A stretch of DNA of 64,000 bases from Lachnospiraceae bacterium UBA5899. Its GTDB lineage: Bacteria; Bacillota; Clostridia; Lachnospirales; Lachnospiraceae. Position 1 is the stretch's first letter. The number at the start of each line of letters is the position of its first letter. The stretch lies in contig DJEL01000022.1 of the NCBI GenBank assembly GCA_002432425.1, positions 62,001-126,000 on the forward strand. The letters are read 5' to 3'. The notes beneath the pieces are model-generated. The model did not search any database and was not told where the DNA came from. It worked only from the letters and a program-made list of their open reading frames with translations. Of the stretch, positions 16,681-24,310 are shown in pieces. The position numbers and the translations under genes are program-made.

Positions 16681-18045
16681 TTATCCTCCGATTGCTTCCG
16701 TTTTCCGTCCCGCTTTTTTCGTAATCACCGCAAACGCAATCACGCAGATAATCACGGACAAAAGGGAACCGGTTGCCGTGGCAAGTCCCATGGGAAACAG
16801 CGTCGTCGGGAAAAGCTTGGAGGTCAGGTAAACACCGGGCACCCTCACAAACATAATGGCAATGATATTGTGAAGGAACGACAGCCCGGATTTTCCGCAG
16901 GCGCAGAAATAACCGCTGAAGCTGAAATGAATTCCCGCAAACAGGCAGTCCCATATGTAACCTCGTAAGTACTGACCGCCCAGCCGTATAACTTCCGCAC
17001 CGCCTGCCTCCTCTTTATCCGTAAACAACGCCACAATGGGTTCCGCCGAAAACTGTATCAGAATCGAAACGACAAGTCCAAATCCCGCTGCCAGCAAAAT
17101 AGCGTAACGGAGAGTGAGCCTTGCCCGCTCCGGCTTGTCGGCGCCGATATTCTGCGCGCCCAATGCGGAAACCGTGGAAAGCATGGAGGAAGGAACCAGG
17201 AAGATAAAACTGATGAACTTTTCCACAATACCCACCGCTGCCGCATCGTTTAATCCACGGCGGTTCGCAATAATGGTGATAATAATAAATGCCACCTGAA
17301 TAAGTCCGTCCTGTGCGGCAATAGGAACGCCGATTTTCAAAATCTTGCCGATTACCGCTTTTTCCGGCTTAAAATCCCTTTTTTCCAGGGGAATGCTGTG
17401 ACGTTTCCAGATGACAAAAAGGGAAATTGCCACACTGACCGCCTGAGAAACCGTGGTGCCGAGCGCCGCGCCCACAGGACCCAAATGCAGGGCACCCATG
17501 AACACATAGTCCAGCACAATGTTGGTTACGCAGGCAATCGCAATGAAATACATGGGACTTCTGCTGTCACCCATGCCGCGGAATATGGAACTGATAATGT
17601 TGTATGCCGTTATAAAAGGTATGCCGATAAAGCAGACGGTCAGGTATGCAACCGTGCCTTCCACCGCCTCTGCGGGTGTGGACATAACGGAAACAATGGG
17701 ACGCACCAGCAAAAGCAGCAGCACTGTCAGGGCAACGGACACGGAAACAAAAAGAACAACCGTATTTCCCACTGCCTGCGCCGCTTTTCTTCTGTCACCG
17801 GCGCCGATATTCTGCGCAATGCTTACCGTGGTGCCCATGGCAAGCCCCACAATCATAACCGTCAGCATATGCATAACCTGGGAACCGATGGAAACCGCCG
17901 TGGTGCTGGCTACCCCCTCAAACTGCCCGATAATGAACAAATCCGCCATTCCGTAAAGGGTCTGTAAAAAATAAGAGAGAAGATAGGGCAGAGAAAACAA
18001 AACCAGATTTTTGAATACACTGCCCGTCGTAAGATTTTTTTCCAT
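16681..18045 (-). CDS. MATE-family multidrug efflux transporter
   Basis: A 454-residue transporter with 12 membrane segments and the two-fold MATE repeat; signature segments include LPYLLSYFLQTLYGMADLFI (residues 19-38) and IFRGMGDSRSPMY. It should export cationic drugs or metabolites with Na+ or H+. ATG 18045 has GGAGG 5 nt upstream; a GTG four codons earlier overlaps that site and is unlikely. First gene of the MATE-MerR operon. Confidence 0.93.
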   Translation of the reverse strand: MEKNLTTGSVFKNLVLFSLPYLLSYFLQTLYGMADLFIIGQFEGVASTTAVSIGSQVMHMLTVMIVGLAMGTTVSIAQNIGAGDRRKAAQAVGNTVVLFVSVSVALTVLLLLLVRPIVSVMSTPAEAVEGTVAYLTVCFIGIPFITAYNIISSIFRGMGDSRSPMYFIAIACVTNIVLDYVFMGALHLGPVGAALGTTVSQAVSVAISLFVIWKRHSIPLEKRDFKPEKAVIGKILKIGVPIAAQDGLIQVAFIIITIIANRRGLNDAAAVGIVEKFISFIFLVPSSMLSTVSALGAQNIGADKPERARLTLRYAILLAAGFGLVVSILIQFSAEPIVALFTDKEEAGGAEVIRLGGQYLRGYIWDCLFAGIHFSFSGYFCACGKSGLSFLHNIIAIMFVRVPGVYLTSKLFPTTLFPMGLATATGSLLSVIICVIAFAVITKKAGRKTEAIGG

Positions 18046-18079
18046 AATTACCTCCACTGCTATTCAATTTACCACAGAC

Positions 18080-18110
18080 AGTATAAACTCTGCAACAATT
18101 GTAGAGTCAA
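18080..18110 (-). promoter_or_regulatory. MerR-type promoter/operator of the MATE-MerR operon
   Basis: On the minus strand TTGACT (18105-18110) and TATACT (18080-18085) are 19 bp apart instead of 17. The spacer holds the imperfect palindrome ACTCTACAA-N3-TTGCAGAGT (18087-18107). Long spacers with a central dyad are the hallmark of promoters that MerR proteins activate by twisting the DNA. Confidence 0.85.
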
Positions 18111-18199
18111 CAAATAAACTTTACAAAAAACGAAATATTATATATAATTTACTTTAGTTGTTAAATGCGTTAAAGTATTAAATTTTAAGGAGAAGGGAA

Positions 18200-19834
18200 A
18201 TGCCAATTACAGATTTATTGGAACGCAACGCCAGGGAATACGCCAACGACATCTGCCTTGTGGAAATCAACCCCGAGGTCAAGGAAGTCCGCCGCGTTAC
18301 CTGGAAGGAATACGAGCTTATGGAGCCAAATCCCACGACCCATTACAGACGTGAGATTACCTGGCATGTTATGAACGAAAAAGCAAACCGCTTTGCAAAT
18401 TTGCTTTTGAGCAGGGGGATTAAAAAAGGAGATAAAGTCGGCATTCTGCTTATGAACTGCTTAGAGTGGCTGCCTATTTACTTCGGTATCTTAAAGACCG
18501 GCGCCCTCGCCGTGCCTTTGAACTTCCGTTACGCACCCGATGAAATCGAGTACTGCGTAAATTTGGCGGATGTGGACATTCTGGTATTCGGTCCCGAATT
18601 TATCGGCCGTGTAGAAGAAATTGCAGACCGTATCAGCAAAAACCGTCTGCTTTTCTATGTAGGCGATAACTGCCCGACCTTTGCGGAAGACTACACCTCC
18701 ATGACCGTAAACTGCTCTTCCCTGTCACCGAACATTCCACTGACGGACGAAGACGATGCCGCTATTTATTTTTCCTCCGGCACCACCGGTTTCCCGAAGG
18801 CAATTTTACATAACCACGAAAGTCTGATGCATGCTGCCCGCGTAGAGCAGAATCATCACGGTCAGACAAAGGACGATGTCTTTTTGTGCATCCCTCCTCT
18901 TTACCATACCGGCGCCAAAATGCACTGGTTCGGCAGTCTGATTTCCGGCGGCAAGGCAGTTCTTTTAAAGGGTACCAAGCCCGAATATATTCTGGATGCG
19001 GTTTCCAAGGAACAGTGCACCATCGTCTGGCTTTTAGTTCCCTGGGCACAGGATATTTTAGAGGCTCTCGACAGCGGCAGAATTAAACTCTCCGATTATA
19101 AATTAGACCAGTGGCGTCTGATGCACATCGGTGCACAGCCCGTTCCGCCCAGTCTGATTAAGAAGTGGAAGGAATACTTCCCGAACCATAAATACGACAC
19201 CAACTACGGCTTAAGCGAGTCCATCGGACCCGGCTGTGTACACCTGGGTGTGGACAATATCCATAAAGTCGGCGCCATCGGCAAGGCTGGCTACGGCTGG
19301 GAAGTGAAAATTGTGGACCCGGACGGCAACACCGTAAAACGCGGCGAAGTCGGCGAGCTCTGCGTAAAAGGTCCCGGCGTCATGACCTGCTACTATCACG
19401 ATGAAAAGGCAACCGCCGAAGTCTTAAAGGACGGATGGCTTTTTACCGGCGATATGGCACAGGAGGATGAAGACGGTTTTATCTTCTTAGTAGACCGTAA
19501 AAAGGACGTTATCATCAGCGGCGGTGAAAACTTATATCCCGTACAGATTGAAGATTTCATCCGTACCCACGGCGGTGTGCATGATGTGGCGGTTATCGGT
19601 CTGCCCGACAAGCGTCTCGGCGAAATTGCCTGCGCCATTATTGAACCGAAAGAGGGCGTAACCTTAACAGAGGAAGATATCAACATCCTTTGTCAGGCGC
19701 TTCCCCGCTACAAGAGACCCCGCAAGATTATTTTTGCGGATATCCCCCGAAATCCTACCGGCAAGATTGAAAAGCCTAAGCTTCGGGAAAAATATGCGGG
19801 CGGCAGCGTAGTAGATGCGCAGAACCACGGTTAA
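18200..19834 (+). CDS. Class I adenylate-forming enzyme, acyl-CoA synthetase-like
   Basis: A 544-residue ANL-superfamily ligase. The ATP-binding loop FSSGTTGFPK is at residues 191-200, the acyl-adenylate motif YGLSES near 340, GDMA near 416 with the hinge DRKKDVIISGGENLYP after it, and the C-terminal Lys in NPTGKIEK near 525. It should activate a carboxylic acid as an adenylate and transfer it to CoA. A short insertion (EPNPTTHYRREITWH, residues 42-56) is unusual. AAGGAG lies 7 nt before ATG. It is divergent from the MATE operon; the acid is unknown. Confidence 0.88.
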   Translation: MPITDLLERNAREYANDICLVEINPEVKEVRRVTWKEYELMEPNPTTHYRREITWHVMNEKANRFANLLLSRGIKKGDKVGILLMNCLEWLPIYFGILKTGALAVPLNFRYAPDEIEYCVNLADVDILVFGPEFIGRVEEIADRISKNRLLFYVGDNCPTFAEDYTSMTVNCSSLSPNIPLTDEDDAAIYFSSGTTGFPKAILHNHESLMHAARVEQNHHGQTKDDVFLCIPPLYHTGAKMHWFGSLISGGKAVLLKGTKPEYILDAVSKEQCTIVWLLVPWAQDILEALDSGRIKLSDYKLDQWRLMHIGAQPVPPSLIKKWKEYFPNHKYDTNYGLSESIGPGCVHLGVDNIHKVGAIGKAGYGWEVKIVDPDGNTVKRGEVGELCVKGPGVMTCYYHDEKATAEVLKDGWLFTGDMAQEDEDGFIFLVDRKKDVIISGGENLYPVQIEDFIRTHGGVHDVAVIGLPDKRLGEIACAIIEPKEGVTLTEEDINILCQALPRYKRPRKIIFADIPRNPTGKIEKPKLREKYAGGSVVDAQNHG

Positions 19835-19900
19835 TACGAAGAAAAACCGGCATACTAAAAAATGACTTGAAATTTCAGGCTGTAAAAGGAATGTATTAAA

Positions 19901-20710
19901 ATGAACAAAAAGATTTTGGTTCTGGATATTGACGGAACACTGGTAAACGATAAGAAAGAAATCACACCCAAAACAAAGGAAAAGCTCATGGAAATGCAGA
20001 AAGCAGGCCATGTGCTCATGTTAGCCACCGGGAGACCCACTCCCGGTGCTGCTCGTTTTGTGAAAGAATTGAAGCTGGACGAATACGGCGGCTACCTTCT
20101 TTCCTACAACGGCGGACGCATTATGAACTGTAAGACCAAAGAGGTCATGTACCAGAAGGTGCTGCCGAAGGAGGTTATTCCAAAGCTGTATGCTTTTGCG
20201 AAAGACCATAAATGCGGCATTATTACCTATGAAAAGGACACGATTATTTTAGGAAACGGCATCGACCGGTATATCGAATGGGAGGCAAAATTAAACCAGC
20301 TTCCGATAAAGGAAGTTGACAATTTTGTAGATTATATTACCTTTGATGTGAATAAATGTCTGATGACAGCTCCGCCGAAGGATGCCGAGGTTTACATTGC
20401 CATGCTTCAGGAAGAGTTCAAAGATACGTTAAGTATTTACCGTTCTGAACCCTATTTCATTGAAGTAATGCCCAAAGACATTGACAAGGCGGCATCCATC
20501 GACCGATTGCTGCCTATGATTGGCTTAAAAAGAGAAGAGTCTGTCTGCTGCGGAGACGGCTACAATGATATCAGCATGATTACCTACGGCGGTGTCGGCG
20601 TTGCCATGGCAAACGCCCGGGACGAGGTAAAGGAAGCTGCCGATTTTGTAACCGGCTCCAACGAAGAAGACGGTTTAGTTCAGGTGATTGACACCTTTAT
20701 TCTTAAGTGA
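19901..20710 (+). CDS. Cof-type HAD-superfamily phosphatase
   Basis: A 269-residue HAD hydrolase of the Cof/YidA group: motif I DIDGT (residues 8-12, nucleophile Asp8), motif II TGRP near 43, a C2-type cap, Lys in DIDKAASIDRLL near 195 and motif IV CGDGYNDISM near 216. These enzymes dephosphorylate sugar phosphates or flavin/pyridoxal precursors with loose specificity. It follows the ligase gene by 66 bp and its 3' end overlaps pyrG on the other strand by 36 bp. Confidence 0.9.
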   Translation: MNKKILVLDIDGTLVNDKKEITPKTKEKLMEMQKAGHVLMLATGRPTPGAARFVKELKLDEYGGYLLSYNGGRIMNCKTKEVMYQKVLPKEVIPKLYAFAKDHKCGIITYEKDTIILGNGIDRYIEWEAKLNQLPIKEVDNFVDYITFDVNKCLMTAPPKDAEVYIAMLQEEFKDTLSIYRSEPYFIEVMPKDIDKAASIDRLLPMIGLKREESVCCGDGYNDISMITYGGVGVAMANARDEVKEAADFVTGSNEEDGLVQVIDTFILK

Positions 20711-22294
20711 TGCTTCCACAAATCCCTTAAACAGCGGATGCGCTTTGTTGGGACGGCTCTTGAATTCCGGATGATACTGGACACCGACATAGAACGGAGA
20801 ATCTGCAATTTCTACGGTTTCTACCAGTCTTTCATCCGGTGAGGTGCCGCTTAAAATCAGACCACACTCCGCTAATTTTTCTCTGTATTCATTGTTAAAT
20901 TCATATCTGTGACGATGTCTTTCCCTTATTTCTGTTTTACCGTAACATTTTTCCATAGTGGTGCCCGGCTTGATAACGCAAGGATAGCTGCCTAAACGAA
21001 GGGTGCCGCCCTTGTCGATTTCATCACTCTGTCCCGGCATAAAATCAATTACCTTGTGAGCACAGGTAAAGTCAAACTCACCGGAGTTGGCATCCGTAAT
21101 ACCTGCCACATCCCTTGCAAAGGAAATAACCGCAATCTGCATACCAAGGCAAATGCCGAAGTAGGGAATTTTCTTATCTCTTGCATATCTGGCTGCCAAC
21201 AGCATGCCTTCAATACCTCTGTCACCAAAACCGCCCGGTACAATAATACCGTCTACTTTGCTTAAAATTTCCTCGTAGTTGTCTTCCTTTAAGGTTTCGG
21301 AGTCAATCCAGGAAATTTTCACATCCGCTTCGGTTTCGTAGCCGGCATGACGAAGTGCTTCGGCAACGGAAAGATAAGCATCATGGAGCTGCACATATTT
21401 TCCGACAAGTCCGATGGTTACGGTATTTTTCAGTCCTTTAATTCTTTCAATCAGGTTTTCCCACTCTGTTAAATCCGGATTGGGAGCGTCAATATGGAGC
21501 TCTCTGCAGACGATGGAGGAAAGGTTTGCTTTTTCCAGCATCAGCGGCGCTTCGTACAGAATGGGAAGTGTCAGGTTTTCAATGACACAGTCCGGTTTTA
21601 CATTGCAGAAACCGGAAATTTTATGGAAAATGCTTTCGTCCGTAATGGACTCGTCCGTACGAAGCACGATAATGTCGGGTGAAATTCCAAGTCCCTGCAG
21701 TTCCTTTACGGAATGCTGGGTGGGTTTGGATTTGTGTTCACCGGATGCCTTCAGATAAGGAACCAGGGTTACATGAATGTAGAGGGAGTTGTCACTGCCC
21801 ACTTCATGTCCCACCTGACGGATAGCTTCGATAAAGGGCTGGCTTTCGATATCACCGATGGTGCCGCCGATTTCGGTAATGACGATATCCGCATCCGTTT
21901 TTTTACCTACATTATAAATGAAACGCTTGATTTCATCGGTAATGTGAGGAATGGTCTGCACCGTGCTGCCTAAATATTCGCCTCTTCTTTCCTTGCCGAT
22001 AACATTGGAATATACCTTACCGGTGGTCAGGTTGGAATACTTATTTAAGTCCTCATCGATAAATCTTTCGTAATGTCCGAGGTCAAGGTCGGTTTCCGCA
22101 CCGTCCTCGGTTACATATACTTCCCCATGCTGATAAGGGCTCATGGTACCCGGATCCACATTGATGTAAGGGTCAAGCTTCTGGGAAGCTACCTTAAGTC
22201 CTCTTGCTTTTAACAAACGGCCAAGAGATGCCGCCGTTATGCCTTTTCCCAGACCGGAAACAACACCACCTGTTACAAAAATATACTTTGCCAT
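20675..22294 (-). CDS. pyrG: CTP synthase
   Basis: A 539-residue full-length CTP synthase that converts UTP, ATP and glutamine to CTP. N-terminal synthetase: FVTGGVVSGLGKGITAASLG (residues 6-25) and the DPYINVDPGTM nucleotide site. C-terminal class I glutaminase: nucleophile Cys in GICLGMQ near 380 and HPEF near 515. The start is preceded by AAGGAGG. Its leader has three consecutive hairpins (22318-22387), which may make expression sensitive to nucleotide supply. Confidence 0.98.
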   Translation of the reverse strand: MAKYIFVTGGVVSGLGKGITAASLGRLLKARGLKVASQKLDPYINVDPGTMSPYQHGEVYVTEDGAETDLDLGHYERFIDEDLNKYSNLTTGKVYSNVIGKERRGEYLGSTVQTIPHITDEIKRFIYNVGKKTDADIVITEIGGTIGDIESQPFIEAIRQVGHEVGSDNSLYIHVTLVPYLKASGEHKSKPTQHSVKELQGLGISPDIIVLRTDESITDESIFHKISGFCNVKPDCVIENLTLPILYEAPLMLEKANLSSIVCRELHIDAPNPDLTEWENLIERIKGLKNTVTIGLVGKYVQLHDAYLSVAEALRHAGYETEADVKISWIDSETLKEDNYEEILSKVDGIIVPGGFGDRGIEGMLLAARYARDKKIPYFGICLGMQIAVISFARDVAGITDANSGEFDFTCAHKVIDFMPGQSDEIDKGGTLRLGSYPCVIKPGTTMEKCYGKTEIRERHRHRYEFNNEYREKLAECGLILSGTSPDERLVETVEIADSPFYVGVQYHPEFKSRPNKAHPLFKGFVEASLKNKGVNHLN

Positions 22295-22317
22295 CTTCTT
22301 CTCCTCCTTTTTCTGCC

Positions 22318-22353
22318 ACGTATAAAATACGTTTTATGATTTTTATCATAAAA
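22318..22353 (-). promoter_or_regulatory. Two adjoining hairpins in the pyrG leader
   Basis: ACGTAT-AAA-ATACGT (22318-22332) directly abuts TTTTATGAT-TTTT-ATCATAAAA (22332-22353), both between the upstream terminator and the pyrG ribosome site. Perfect stems in a row suggest RNA structure, but AT-rich stems of this size are weak. Confidence 0.45.
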
Positions 22354-22387
22354 AAGGCGTCTAAGAGACCAACCTCCAAGACGCCTT
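22354..22387 (-). terminator. Intrinsic terminator between the ECF gene and pyrG
   Basis: GGCGTCT (22356-22362) pairs with AGACGCC (22379-22385), followed on the minus strand by six T. It ends the ECF transcript; if a pyrG promoter lies further upstream it would instead act as a pyrG attenuator, as is known in Bacillus subtilis. Confidence 0.85.
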
Positions 22388-22409
22388 TGTCCTGCAAATG
22401 AAATTTGTT

Positions 22410-23003
22410 TTATAATTTTAATGCTTTCTGAACCGCTTTGCTGATTGCGCCGCCTGCGATGCAGGTAACGGGCCATTCCAGAAGACCGTTAATTCCCACG
22501 AAAGCTACTACGAATGCGAAAACATTGAGGTTTCCTGCATTTAAGCTCTTCATATAATCGGTGTTGCCAAAGCTTAACATTAAAACTGACATGAAAAATA
22601 CGGTGTTTAATACGGCGCCTACAAGACCGCCGGCAAAATAACATACCGTTTTGGTTTTGTCAATTTTCTTAAACCACTGGAACAGAAGTCCGGTGAGGTA
22701 TCCTGTTAAAATTCTGGTAGGAATACATACCATGAATGTCAGGAAAGGGTTGATACTTAATAACATACCGCCAAAAGGACTCATGCCGAAACACTGGATG
22801 AAGCTTAAAATACCAAATGCTCCTCCGCATACAGCACCTGCCAGGGGTCCGAACAACATGGCACCGATTACTACCGGTATCATGATTAACTGAATTTCCA
22901 GACCGGCGGTCTTGATAAATCCAATCGGGGTGAACGCCATTAACGCGATAATGGCGATAAGTATGGCCATCTGTACCATCTTTGTTACTTTACTGTTTCT
23001 CAT
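22410..23003 (-). CDS. ECF-type vitamin transporter, substrate-binding S component
   Basis: A 197-residue hydrophobic protein with six membrane segments and the short N-terminal basic stretch followed by MVQMAILIAIIALMAFTPIG, which matches the AxxxA-type helix 1 of ECF S components. Such proteins bind a vitamin and dock on a shared energising module encoded elsewhere. The substrate cannot be read with certainty; riboflavin, pantothenate and related vitamins are all possible. No riboswitch is visible in the 125-bp upstream gap. Confidence 0.8.
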   Translation of the reverse strand: MRNSKVTKMVQMAILIAIIALMAFTPIGFIKTAGLEIQLIMIPVVIGAMLFGPLAGAVCGGAFGILSFIQCFGMSPFGGMLLSINPFLTFMVCIPTRILTGYLTGLLFQWFKKIDKTKTVCYFAGGLVGAVLNTVFFMSVLMLSFGNTDYMKSLNAGNLNVFAFVVAFVGINGLLEWPVTCIAGGAISKAVQKALKL

Positions 23004-23128
23004 ATGAAATTTTCCTCCTTGTTATCATTCTTCCTCATGGAAGATACAATACAATACCGAAATATATTACCATTCCCGGTTTCTTTTTGCAAGAAGAATA
23101 TTTCAGAAAAACTTTAAACAGAAAAACT

Positions 23129-24292
23129 TTACATCTGTGCCCTGGACGCATCCTCATTCTGATGATACAGAGCTAAAAACTGATTCATATCGGATTTATA
23201 CAAAAATTCAAGGTCGTTGGAATATCCTAAGATAATGCCGGGAAATCTTTCATGTACCAAATCTAAAAGTCTCATGGCATCATCCTTATTTCTTACCAGG
23301 ACACTGTTGATTTCTTTGTTTTTGCTGCGGAACGTTACGGAATACGTGGTGGAAACCGTAACGAAATACTGCTTATTCTTGGTTACCTGCATGTAAGCCC
23401 AGATGCAGTCCTGCAGACTGACAACTTTCGGCACCGTGGAGCCGCTGTCGATGATATAGTTTCTTCCCACCTTCAAATCCTTGTTGAAATCAACACCGGA
23501 GTCAAACTCGGCACATACTCTTTCCAGTTCCGCAGAACCTTTTTTTTCCAGAGCCTTCTTCATGCTCTTTAAGTAACCGCCGTTTGCTGCGTATACCATC
23601 AGAACAATCATCAGGATAATCAGAACCAGACCAAGACCGGCAAATATACATACGCTGACGACGCTGCCATGCTGCATGCCGTCCACCTTTATGTAGTAAG
23701 GATGGCACAATTCCATGATTTCATCACTGGAATAGCCGTACTCCTCAAACATATCCTTGTAGTAATAAAGCATGGTGTTGTCCATGGGAAGCACCTGGCC
23801 TTTTACGGTAAGGTATTTATCCAGAGTGGAGAAAAGCTCCTCGTTGGTCATGCTGTAATTATTGTACCACTCGTCATACTTATCACTGAAATCATTTATA
23901 TTGTCTTCAATGACTTCCAGGTCGTCATAATACTTGGAACCGAAGTAAATCCCCATGAATTCCATGGTATCGCCGGACTCAAAGTAACTTCTGATATCCG
24001 GGATGGTAATGGCATATACCATGCCGGCGCTCCGGGAAGAAATTTTTCTGCCGTTCCGGGTCTGTGTGGAAGTTTCCTCTGCAAAACAGCCGTAGTTGAA
24101 ATCGTAATAAATGACCACATAGGGCTTCTTTTCCAAATCATCTGCGGTGAGGTCCTTAAAATCCATGGGACCTTTCAGAACCTTCAGACAGTCCGGTCCG
24201 AAAATAACCAGCAGTACAATACCGGCAATCAGACCGATGCCCGTCAGCCATAACGATTTCTTAAAGGACTTTTTCCTTAAATACTCTAACAT
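23129..24292 (-). CDS. Membrane protein of unknown function (DUF6709-like)
   Basis: A 387-residue protein with a membrane segment at about 15-35, a large extracellular part (40-205) rich in Tyr and Asp, a second membrane segment at about 210-232 and a cytoplasmic C-terminal domain of roughly 150 residues. I recall DUF6709 for this type, with limited certainty. ATG 24292 is chosen over the GTG before it because GGGAG lies 7 nt upstream. It follows gyrA by 18 bp and is probably transcribed with it. Confidence 0.6.
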   Translation of the reverse strand: MLEYLRKKSFKKSLWLTGIGLIAGIVLLVIFGPDCLKVLKGPMDFKDLTADDLEKKPYVVIYYDFNYGCFAEETSTQTRNGRKISSRSAGMVYAITIPDIRSYFESGDTMEFMGIYFGSKYYDDLEVIEDNINDFSDKYDEWYNNYSMTNEELFSTLDKYLTVKGQVLPMDNTMLYYYKDMFEEYGYSSDEIMELCHPYYIKVDGMQHGSVVSVCIFAGLGLVLIILMIVLMVYAANGGYLKSMKKALEKKGSAELERVCAEFDSGVDFNKDLKVGRNYIIDSGSTVPKVVSLQDCIWAYMQVTKNKQYFVTVSTTYSVTFRSKNKEINSVLVRNKDDAMRLLDLVHERFPGIILGYSNDLEFLYKSDMNQFLALYHQNEDASRAQM

Positions 24293-24310
24293 CACTTTCT
24301 CCCTTTACCC

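Noticed and set aside
23004..23128. Vitamin riboswitch before the ECF S-component gene
   Set aside because: The 125-bp gap has a ribosome site but no FMN, TPP or other recognisable conserved core.
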